Shown: piece by piece, positions 14,604-24,100 of the stretch
Position numbering within the stretch: the first letter of the stretch is position 1
Layout of the letters: each line of letters begins with the position of its first letter
DNA from: Polyangia bacterium
GTDB taxonomy: Bacteria > Myxococcota_A > Polyangia > Nannocystales > Nannocystaceae
Length of the DNA stretch: 64,000 nt
Direction of reading: 5' to 3'
Assembly (NCBI GenBank): GCA_030430565.1
Contig: JAUIKS010000019.1
Location: 62,001 to 126,000, forward strand
Notes under the pieces: model-generated
What the model was told of the DNA's origin: nothing
Seen by the model: only the letters and a program-made list of their open reading frames with translations
The model's database searches: none
Translations under genes and position numbers: made by a program

Positions 14604-16175
14604 ATGCTCCAAGCTCGCACCCCACGTCTCCGCGCCGTCGCCGGCCTCTCGCTCTTCGCCTCGTCGCTCTCGCTCGCGTCCCCGCAGCTCGCGTCTGCGG
14701 ACGCGAGCTTGCCGCTCGCGCCGCCCGCCGACGCGATCGGGATCAATCAAGGGACAGACGCCATCGGCTGCGACTGGCCGACGGTCGTCGCGGTCGCGGG
14801 CAAGGACGAGCCGGGCTGCACCGGCGCGCTGATTCACCCGTACATCGTCACCTACGCGGGCCACTGCGGCACGGGCGAGAAGTCGATGATCTTCGGCAAC
14901 TCCTTCGACTTCCCGCAGAAGCTCGTCAAGAGCGCGCGCTGCCAGCGGCACCCGGACTACGATCCGAACACGTTTAATAATTTCGACGGCTTTAACGGCT
15001 ACAACGTCGCCTACTGCGTGCTCGAGGAGCCGGTGCTCGATCTGCCGATCACGCCGCCGGTCTCCGGGCTGTGCGAGGCGGGCAAGTTCCTCGAGCCAGG
15101 GGCCGACGTCGCGATCGTCGGCTACGGCCCCAAGTACTTCGGCGACGACTACGGCAAGAACTGGGCGGCCACGACGCTCGACAGCGTCGAGGGCCCGATC
15201 GTGCGGCTCGGCGGCGGGAACGACAGCCCGAGCCTCTGCCTGCTCGACCCCGGCGGACCGGCCTTCGTGCGCTACGGCGACGGCAGCTGGCACAGCTTCG
15301 GGGTCGCCTCGGGGCCGAGCGAGTTCCCCTGGTGCTCGGGACAGGCTGACTATTACTCCTACCTGCCGCCGCTGCTGCCGTGGATCGAGGAGACCTCCGA
15401 CTTCGACGTCACGCCGTGCTACTCGGACGAGGGCGCGTGGGAGCCCGGCCCCGCCTGCGGCGGCTTCGCCAGCGGGAACCCGGACGGCAGCGGGGGGTGG
15501 GCCGCGAGCTGCGAGGGCCACGCGCGCTCGGGTCGCAGCTCGGTCTGCGGCGAGCCGGCCGACACGCTCGAGGACACGACGCCGCCGGAGGTCTCGCTCA
15601 GCGTCCCGCCGAACGAGCCCGAGCCAGCGCTCGAGATCGAGCTCGACCCGGGCGACACGCTCGACATCCTCGTCAACGCGGTCGACGACGGCTGGGCCGT
15701 GACGCGGGCGTGGATCGAGATCAACGGGATGGAGCAGAGCCCGCGGGATATCCCCGCCTACCTCTACAACGACGTGACGCTGCCGGAGGGCGTGTTCACG
15801 CTGGTCGGCTTCGCGGAGGACGCCGCCGGCAACGTCGGCGAGTCGGAGCCGGTGCTCGTCTACGTCGGCGTCGAGGCGCCGGCGACCACCGGCGACGATG
15901 ACGATGACGATGACGATGACGACGACGACGACTCGAGCACCGGCGATGTCGATGGCGGCGACGCGAGCACCGGCGACGCGGACGACGATGACGACGATGA
16001 CGACGATAATGACGATGACGACGCGGGCACGGACGGCACGGACGGCGGCCTCGACCTTGACGACGAGCTCGCCGGCTGCGGGTGTCGGTCACGCGAGCGC
16101 GCGCCGGTCGACGACGCCGCGTCGCTGCTGCTGCTGCTGCTCGCCGCGCGTGTACGTCGACGCGCCGCCCGATAG
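14604..16175 (+). CDS. Trypsin-fold protein with lost catalytic residues, MYXO-CTERM-like tail
   Basis: 523 residues; GAGGA at 14592-14596 supports the ATG at 14604. After a signal peptide (to about residue 33) comes an S1-type domain. It keeps the His in TYAGHCG (His87), but the Asp position reads YNVAYCVL (Asn134) and the GDSGGP motif reads LDPGGPAF (Pro216 for Ser). It is therefore probably not an active protease. An Ig-like region (PPEVSLSVPPNEPEP onwards) follows, then Asp-rich tracts, and a C-terminus of CGCR, a Leu run and RVRRRAAR, which matches the MYXO-CTERM sorting pattern for surface anchoring. A binding or scaffold role is an inference. Confidence 0.82.
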   Translation: MLQARTPRLRAVAGLSLFASSLSLASPQLASADASLPLAPPADAIGINQGTDAIGCDWPTVVAVAGKDEPGCTGALIHPYIVTYAGHCGTGEKSMIFGNSFDFPQKLVKSARCQRHPDYDPNTFNNFDGFNGYNVAYCVLEEPVLDLPITPPVSGLCEAGKFLEPGADVAIVGYGPKYFGDDYGKNWAATTLDSVEGPIVRLGGGNDSPSLCLLDPGGPAFVRYGDGSWHSFGVASGPSEFPWCSGQADYYSYLPPLLPWIEETSDFDVTPCYSDEGAWEPGPACGGFASGNPDGSGGWAASCEGHARSGRSSVCGEPADTLEDTTPPEVSLSVPPNEPEPALEIELDPGDTLDILVNAVDDGWAVTRAWIEINGMEQSPRDIPAYLYNDVTLPEGVFTLVGFAEDAAGNVGESEPVLVYVGVEAPATTGDDDDDDDDDDDDDSSTGDVDGGDASTGDADDDDDDDDDNDDDDAGTDGTDGGLDLDDELAGCGCRSRERAPVDDAASLLLLLLAARVRRRAAR

Positions 16176-16183
16176 CGATCGCC

Positions 16184-16873
16184 TCAACCGGCCGCCGCCG
16201 CCTTGCAGTGAATGCGGCTGAACTCCTGCCAGGGACCGTCAGTGCCCTGCTGAGCGGCCTCGTAGCGCCATTCGAAGCTGTCCTCGCGCAGCTCGGAGAA
16301 CGTGATGCGCGCGGTGTGGGCGGGGAACGGAGCCTTGGCCGCGAGGTCGCCGCGCATGACGAGCGCGTCGCCCTCCTGCCGGGCTTCGAACTGATCGTAG
16401 CGACGCAGCTTCGGGGTCGTCCAGGCGAGCACCCAGACTTTTCGATCGGGGTCGTAGACGCGGAGGTTGATGCCGACGGGGCCGCCGGTGTCGGCGGGGG
16501 GTTCGAAGACGTCGCCGACCGCCTGGGCGCCGAGCGTGTAGAAGAACGTCCAGCGCGACTCGCCGGGCGTCGGCTTAAACGTGCCGTCGGGCTGCCGCGT
16601 CTCGCCGGTGCAGCGCCACTCGCCGACGAGGCGGCCGAACTGCGCGCGGACCTCGGGCGCGGTGTTCTCATCTGGCTCAAACGACATCAACGCCGGCAGC
16701 CCGGCGACCTCCGGCGCGGGGCTCGACGCGACGGGCTCCGCCGCGGGCGCGGGGCTCGGCGCGGCGGCGGGCGGCTGAACCTCGGGGCAGACGTCGGCCG
16801 CGGGCGCGCAGCCGACGAGCGCGAGCGCGAGCGCGAGGACAGGCGGCGCCAGGGACACGGTGCTGTTGCACAT
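16184..16873 (-). CDS. DUF1579-like lipoprotein
   Basis: 229 residues. The signal ends in the lipobox LALVGC, followed by a Pro/Ala-rich linker. The globular part (FGRLVGEWRCTGETRQPDGT, then WTFFYTLGAQAVGDVFEPP, YDPDRKVWVLAWTTPKLRRY) resembles the DUF1579-type lipocalin-like beta-barrel of unknown ligand. It is convergent with the trypsin-fold gene, with 8 bp between stops. It lies 20 bp downstream of the DUF3095 gene in the same direction and may be the last gene of that transcript. Confidence 0.7.
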   Translation of the reverse strand: MCNSTVSLAPPVLALALALVGCAPAADVCPEVQPPAAAPSPAPAAEPVASSPAPEVAGLPALMSFEPDENTAPEVRAQFGRLVGEWRCTGETRQPDGTFKPTPGESRWTFFYTLGAQAVGDVFEPPADTGGPVGINLRVYDPDRKVWVLAWTTPKLRRYDQFEARQEGDALVMRGDLAAKAPFPAHTARITFSELREDSFEWRYEAAQQGTDGPWQEFSRIHCKAAAAG

Positions 16874-16893
16874 CGCGGTGATACTAGCAGCCG

Positions 16894-18099
16894 CTACCTC
16901 GCCTGCTTGAGCTGCTGCTTGAGCTGGCGCGCCGCGAACGCGTAGCCGCCGTCGGCGGCGTCGACGAAGTGGACCTCGCGGACGGTGCCGGCGTGCATGA
17001 GGCAGGTCGTGAGCGCGCGATCGGAGACGTGCACGCCGTAGAAGATCTCCCCCGCCGCGTACATCGACTCGAGCGCCGCGACGAGCCGCGCGCGCCCCTG
17101 GGCCGTACAGGCGACGATCATCTTGAGGGTGTTGTCGAACTTGCGGAAGTCCGAGGAGAGCATGTTGTTCTTGGGCAGGTCGACGAGGTTCTCGCCGTTG
17201 ACGTCGATCGGCAGCCGGATCTTGGTCCGCAACGCGAACTGCAGCACCCGCAGCTGGACGCGGAGGATCAGCATCTGCAGCCAGTAGCCGAGCCCGCCGG
17301 GCTTGCGCGTGCTGACGGCGAGCTCGTTGTGCAGGACCTTGGTGTCGAGGGACGGGCGGATGCCGTCCTCGTGCAGCGGGTGGTAGTCGACGACGCCGCC
17401 GAGATGGCGCTCGATCGTGGCGAGCACCTCGTGCATGGCGCGGCGCTGCTCGTCGTGCGCGGTCGCGCGGATCTTGACGATCAGCGCGAGCGTCTCGTCA
17501 CGCGGGCTCTTGACGTCCTGCCAGCGGCAGGTGAAGCCGCTGAAGTCCGCGCGCTTCTTCGGGACGTGATCCTCGGGGACGAGGTAGGGGTTTTTTGGGT
17601 CGCGCGACTTGATCTCGGACTCGGCCCAGTCGAGGCCCTCGCCGGAGATCATCGCCTGGTTATAGAATTTGGAGATGCGCAGCTTGGCGAGCGCGAGCGT
17701 GCGCCCGTTCTCGTAGATGACGCCGACCGGCATCATGCCGACGCGCAGGTCGAGCGCGAAGGTCTCGCGGACCATCGCGCGGGTGTCGACGAGCACGTCC
17801 TTGACCTCGTCGACGATCGTGCCGGGGATCAGGATCGTCACGCCGTCGCCGCCGAAGACGAAGGGGTAGTCCATGTCGCCGAGCACGTTGGAGATCGCCA
17901 TCGCGGCGATGCCCCCGGCGATGTTGACCTGCTTGTACTTGCCGGCCTCGATCGCCTTGGTCGAGCCGATCACGTCGGTGATGACGACCACCCAGTCCTC
18001 GGGCACGCGCCGGTAGACGCTGATGTCGCTGATCTCGGCGAAGCTGCGCAGCTCGGGGAGCTCTTTGTAGAACTCGAGCGTCGCGCTGTCGGTCGTCAT
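16894..18099 (-). CDS. DUF3095 protein (cyclase-like fold)
   Basis: 401 residues matching DUF3095 over the full length. The segment VVVITDVIGSTKAIEAGKYK, then GGIAAMAISNVLGDMDYPFV and FGGDGVTILIP, resembles the first half of a class III nucleotide cyclase domain, including an Asp and a GGDG turn. Activity has not been established for this family to my knowledge. No signal or membrane segment is evident. The gene starts 42 bp after the stop of the giant transglutaminase gene in the same orientation, so co-transcription is likely. Confidence 0.85.
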   Translation of the reverse strand: MTTDSATLEFYKELPELRSFAEISDISVYRRVPEDWVVVITDVIGSTKAIEAGKYKQVNIAGGIAAMAISNVLGDMDYPFVFGGDGVTILIPGTIVDEVKDVLVDTRAMVRETFALDLRVGMMPVGVIYENGRTLALAKLRISKFYNQAMISGEGLDWAESEIKSRDPKNPYLVPEDHVPKKRADFSGFTCRWQDVKSPRDETLALIVKIRATAHDEQRRAMHEVLATIERHLGGVVDYHPLHEDGIRPSLDTKVLHNELAVSTRKPGGLGYWLQMLILRVQLRVLQFALRTKIRLPIDVNGENLVDLPKNNMLSSDFRKFDNTLKMIVACTAQGRARLVAALESMYAAGEIFYGVHVSDRALTTCLMHAGTVREVHFVDAADGGYAFAARQLKQQLKQAR

Positions 18100-18141
18100 G
18101 TATCTGCACTACTACAAGCCGCGCGAGCGCGCTACGCAGGG

Positions 18142-21100
18142 TCAGCGGAGCTCGACGACCTTGATCTTGTCGAGCGAGATGAGCGAGAGGACGTCGACGA
18201 CCGAGAGCTCGATGTGGCCGGAGCCGACGAAGGCCTCGCCGGCGGTCGGGTCGATCTCGCGCCACGTGGTGCCGTCGTGATAGGCGACCCAGGCGTGGGC
18301 GACCAGCTCGCCGCCGCTCGCGAGCATGCCCTCGCGCAGCTCCGCGGGCACGCCGGCGGTGCGCAGGAGCGAGGCCGTGAGCACGGAGTACTCGGTGCAG
18401 TCGCCCGCGCCGCGCCGCAGCACGGTGGTCGCGTCGACTGACGCCGGGTTGAGCTCGTAGCGCATGCGCCCGTGCACGAGCTCGACGATCTTCGCGGCCA
18501 GCTCCGCAGGCGCGCTCGCGCGCTCGCGCAGCGGCGTGACGAGCTCTTCGAACTCAGCGCCGCCGACGACGAGGCGGCCCTCGGATCGCAGCGCGCGCTC
18601 GCGCGCGCGCGGCTCGAGCGACTGCGTATCACCGCTGGGTGTCGCCGGCAGCACGGTGATCTCGACGCGCCGCGGGCCGACGACGCGCGCGCGCGTACGC
18701 GGGGAGTCGGTGACCGCGAGCTCGGCGAAGCGCTTGGGATCGTCGACCTCGAGCACGTAGGCGCGCGGGCGCTGATACTGCTCATGGGGCAGGCGCTTGG
18801 GCAGCGGGAGCGCGTTGCGGATCTCGCCGCTCGAGAGCCAGCTGCTGATGACCGCGAGGTCGCTGCCCTCGGGCGCGAGCTTGAGCTCGAGGCCCCCGTC
18901 GATCGCGACCTTGCCGGTCGAGGGGTCCCAGGCTGCGGAGAACGAGCTGCGCTCGATCATCCGCAGCAGCTGCACGCCGATCTGCCCGACCATGCGCTTG
19001 GGGTCGCCGGCCGAGAGCGTGTCGCTCATGCCGCCGAGCGCCTCGGCCGCGCGCGCGCCGTAGACGACGCCCTCGATCTCCTGATCGCGCGAGCGCGCGG
19101 GCGGACCCTGCGAGCGCAGCTTGGCGAGCGCGGCCTCGACCAGCGCCGGGTCGTTGGCGACGACGAGGGTGTCCTGCCGCCGCGCGAGCGCCAGCGGGCC
19201 GCGACGCTCCACGGCGTCGTCGGCGGCGGGGAGCTTGACCCGACGCGCGCGCGCGGCCGTGCGGAGCGCGGGGCTGATCGCGGTGACGCCGAGCCAGCGA
19301 CCGCCGGGCTGCGCGTCGGTGCCCGCGTACCAGGCGACGGTGATCGCGTCGCGCCCGGCGAGCAGCCACGCGGGCAGGTGTTGCAGACCTGCCTCGAGGG
19401 ACTTGCTCCGCCGCTGCTCCCGCGCGGCGCGCCGCTTCGAACGCGCGCCGCGGCGCTTGCGAGCGCGGCGCTCGGGGTCGAGCTCGTCACGCAGGCTGTC
19501 GAGCAGCTCGCGGGTGTCCTCCGAGATCGTGAGCGAGACGCGGGAGACCGCGCCGTCGGGCACGATCTGCTTGTAGGTGACCGAGAGGTCAGCCTCCTTG
19601 ACCTCGGACTTGTCGGTGAAGGAGTAGCGCACGCGCGCGCCGGTCTTGCCGATGGCGGCCTCGAGCGCGATCGCGTTGTCGTCGACCGGGAACTCCGCGT
19701 CGCGGATCAGCGCCTGCAGGCTCGCGCCCTCCGTCCAGGAGCCGGCGAGGCGCTCGAAGGCGGGATCGTGCTCGAGCGGCGGCGCCGCGGGCCCGCCGTC
19801 CTCCAAGAAGCGCGGCGCGATCACGCGTCTGGCTACGTCGGCGCCCGAGAACACGAACAGGCGATCGCCGATGAAGAGGTAGAGCTCGCGGTCGACGACC
19901 GCGCGCGCGCCGGTGACGTCGACGAGCGCGTAGTAGTCGAGCGTGTGCCCGAACATGCGTCGGGTCGTGCGCACGCGCTCTCGCAGGGTTCGCGGCGGCG
20001 GGCCCTTGTCCGGCGTCAGCTCATCATCCTCTTCATCTCCTTCGTCCCAGAAGCCGTCGAGGTAGAGGCGCAGGATCGTCGGGGTGATCACGAGGAAGGC
20101 GGGGACGAAGCCTGCGGGCGGGCCGACGTTGAGCGGCATGGCGACGCCGGCGTCGCCGCCCTCGACGCGGCGCCCGAGGAGCTCGAGCACGCGCTCGCGA
20201 TCCTCGACCGCCGCCATGCACACGAAGGACTCGACCTCGAGGCCGTCCGGGCTCGCGCACTCGATGGGGCGCGTGCGGTCGAGACCGCCGCCCGGGCCGA
20301 GCAGCTCCCAGCCCTGACTCTTGACGAGCTCCCGCACGAGCGTGGGGATCGGCAGCGAGCCGACCGCGCCGTCGACCTCGATGCGATTGACCAGCGCCGT
20401 CACGGAGGAGGTGAAGAGGCCGGGGTTCGCGATCCGGGCGTAGGTCCAGTCGCTGCCGGGCAGCAGCGAGGCGAGGGGGCCCACGGTGAGGTCGTGCGCG
20501 TGGCGTTGACCGCCCTCGCGGGGCTTGTCGGGCGACTCCTCGGGCTTCAGTCGAGAGAGCGCGCGGCGGGCCCAGCGGGTCGCGCGGTCGTCGTCGTCGC
20601 GCTCGAGCTGGTCGGGCCGCGCGCGGTGGCGGCGGACGAGCGTGAGCGCTGAATTGTAATCTTTGAGCAGGTCCTTGAGCGCCTCGGTCCCCAGCTCGGC
20701 GCGCGCGGGCTCGGGGCTCGGCGGCGGAGCGCTGCCGCCGGCGCCCTCGATCTTCACGGCCTGCGGCGCGCCCTCGGCGGGCGCGTCGGTGGGAGGCTTC
20801 GGGGTCGCGGGTTTCGGTCTCGCCTTCGCCTTCGTCTTCGCCGGCCGACGCGGGCGGGCGAGCGCGGTCAGCAGCGCCCGATCTTCGGCATTGAGCTGGC
20901 TCGCGAGCCAGGTCGCGAGGGTGCGCGTCGCCGTCTGCGAGGCCGGGTCGTCGCCGCGCGCGACCCCTTGCAGGACCTCGCGGGCGCGCGCGACGTTGTC
21001 GGGGTTTTTAAGCCGGACCGCGAGCAGCCCGAGCGCCGAGTCGCGCGCGGGGCCCTCCGGATCCTCGGTGATCTCGCGCAGCGTCGCGTCCTCGACGACC

Positions 21101-24100
21101 CCGCCGCGCACGAAGGCGGCCGCGAGCGCCGAGAGTCGCTGCCGCTCGTCCGCGCCCGCGACCGCGGTCGCCCACAGCGCGCGCGCGGCCCGGGGCTCGA
21201 GCGCGACGATGACCTGCGCGAGGCCGTGCTCGGGGAGCTCGCTCGGGCGGCTGAGGAAGTCCGGGGCCGAGACCGCGGGCTCCGGCTCGCCGCGCAACAC
21301 AAGCAGGCTCTCGGCGGAGAGCTGACGCGGGTGCGCGCGCGCGGCCGCGCGACCGTAGGCGTGGATCGAGGGTGACTCCGAGAGCAGGCTGACGAGCGCG
21401 AGCCGCGACGCGGCCGGCGCTTGGGGGGCCGCGCACTCAAGCAGCGCGCGGCGCTCGAGGGAGGTCGGCGCGGCGAGGAACGCGTCGAGCAGCAGGTCCG
21501 CCTGGGTGCGCTCGGGCAAGGCCTCGGCGCCCTCGCGGGCGAAGGCGGAGAGCGGGCAGCCCGAGGGCGGCGCGGCCTCACCGTTACTCTCGCGGGCGCG
21601 CGCGCGTCGACGCAGCGCCGCCAGCTCCCGGCGCGCGGTCAGTCGCTCCTGGTCGCTCGGCCATGTCTTGCGCGGGCTGTTGACGCGCAGCAGCTCGGCG
21701 GCCTGGCTGCCGCGCACGAGGTCGAGGGGCTGCACGCCCTCACGCAGCGCCGCGAGCAGCCCGAGGTGACGCTCGAACTGCTCGATGCCGCCGCCGCTGG
21801 TGATCGAGAAGAGGTTGCCGCCGCTGGGGATCACGAGCAGATAGAGCAGCTGCCCAGGGCCGCTGGCCACCGACTCGATCGCGGTGCCCGCCGGCAGCTC
21901 GAGCTCGCGGGTCCAGTGGATCGTCAGGCCGCGGGCGCGCCAGACATCGAGCGGCCCCTGGGCGCACGCGGCCCCCTCGCAGCGAGAGGCCCGGGAGTCG
22001 CGGACGAACAGGACCTGATAGCCAGGCTCCTCGGTGAACAGCGCGCGCTCTTTGCCGAGCTCGTAGCGCGCCGGCGCGTAGAGCTCGACGGAGTCCTTGA
22101 CGCGGACGTAGCGGCGCACCTCGTCGCCCGCGAGTCGCTCGTGGGCGCGCGCGAGCTCGGCGTCGAAGTCGGCCGGGTCGCGGATCCACGCGGGGGTCTT
22201 GGGGCGCGCGCCGAGCACGTCCTCTGGGAGCGCGAGCTGATCGATCCACGGGTGGTCCGGGGCCGACGCGCGCGCGGTCGCGACCGCGTCCTTGACGAGC
22301 TCGACCTCGCCGGCGCGGTAGAGGGGGGGCAGCGTCGCGTTGACGACGAGCATGTTGCCCGGGTACGCGGCGAGCAGCGCGCGCGCGCGCGCGAGCGTGG
22401 ACTCGTCGAAGTCGGCCGGCTCGAACCAGGTCTGCGCCATGATCTCGACGAGCGTGGAGTCGGGGTAGCGCTCGCGCAGCAGGGCCATCGCGTCGCGGGC
22501 CTCGCCCTCGGAGTGACGCTCGAGCACCTCGTAGAGGCCGGCGCCGTCGAGCGAGTCGCGGCCGAGGTCCCCGCGCGCGAGCTCGAGCGCCGGCCCGATG
22601 ATCAGCGCGGTGTTGCGGGCGCGCGCGAGCCTGGCGAGCTGATACTCGCGCCATGTCCCTCGGGTCTCGTCGGGCGCGCCCGCCCAGCGCAGCGCGCCGG
22701 CGGCGTAGCGCTCCGCGAGCTCGAGCTGCCCCGCCTGCAGCGCGAGGTAGCCCGCGTCGGCGAGGAAGCCCGTGATCGTGCTGTAGTCGCCGCGATCCAG
22801 CGAGGCGCCGCGTCCCAGCGGGCCGTGGGCCGCGAGCTCGTGACGCTCGCCGTCGCCGGGCAGCCGCGCGCCGCTTGGGAGCCCGCGCGCCCGGGCGGCG
22901 AGCATCGCGTCGACGGCCTCGGCGTGCTCCCCCCGCCCCTCGTGCCAGAGCGCGCGGTAGTAGTGCCACCACACGTCGGGGGTGCGCAGCGCGCCACGAC
23001 CTGCCTCATTGAACAGCTCTTCGCCGCGCAGGCCCGCGGCCGCCGCGACCTCCTCCGCGTGCTCGACGACGAGGTAGGCGAGCGTCGAGTCGAGACCCTG
23101 GGCGGCGACGCGCGCCCGCCACGCGACGCCGCAGGCCGCCATCGCGCCCGCGGCGTCGTCAGCCATCGCCTGGCGCTCGCACACGTACGCGTGCAGCTCG
23201 GGGCTCGCGGACGTCCCCGTGAGGCGGGCGCGCGTGGGCTCCTCGAGCGCGCCGCCCCGCTCGCGGAGCAGCGCCAGCGCCAGCGCGTCGTCGACCTCGC
23301 CGCGCTCGCGGGCCTCGCCGAGCAGCACGGCGGCGCTGGTCTCCGCGAGCGGGCCCTCGTGCGTCGGCGAGGTCCGGGGGGCGAGCGCGAGCGCCCGCGC
23401 GTCGGCGCCGCGGCCGGCGACGAACAGCGCCCAGCTCAGCGCCTCGCGATCCCGCAGCGGGTCCGGGTGCGCGTCGGCGTAGCGCGCCGCGAGCTCGGCC
23501 TGCGCGCGCGCGGCCTCGAGGTCGGGCGCCTCCTCGATCTGGCGAAGCAGCCAGCTCGACGCGTAGCTCGCGATCAACGGGAGCGCGGCACCGTCGGCGC
23601 CGAGCTCGTAGGCCCGCGCGCCGTCGGCCGCCAGCGCCTCGGCCCGCGCGAGCGCCTCGCCCACGCCCGCGACCGGCCGCCGCTCGAGGGTCTGCAGGAG
23701 CCGCTGCCCCTGGTACTCGCCGCGCCCCACCTGCCCCCGCAGGAACTCGGCGAGCTGCCGCGCCTCGAGCGTCGCGCCGGCGCGCTCGCGCGCCCGCAAG
23801 AGGCCCACCCACAGCTCGCGCGCGCCGGGGTCGCGACGAATCGCCTCGGCGTAGGCGCGCGCGGCCGCGGTCGCCCCCGCCTTTCCTTCCTGCTCCTTGA
23901 GCCAGGCTGTGACGTGATAGCGCGCGAACGAGTCGGGCGCCGCGCGCTCGAGCAGCGCGAGCGCGCGGTCGCGGGCGTCAGGCTGCTCGGCGCGCTCCGC
24001 CGCGATCGCGATGTGGGCGATCAGGTCCGCCGCGGTCTCCGGCTTCACCGCCTCGACCAGCGGCTGCAGCAGCGTGAGCGCGTAGTCGGGGTTGGAGGTC

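Noticed and set aside
15895..16025. Asp-codon (GAC/GAT) tandem tracts as a CRISPR or satellite
   Set aside because: They lie in frame within the trypsin-fold gene and encode its Asp-rich linker; no spacers are present.
16969..18441. Long plus-strand frames opposite the DUF3095 gene
   Set aside because: High-GC antisense shadow; DUF3095 homology is on the minus strand.
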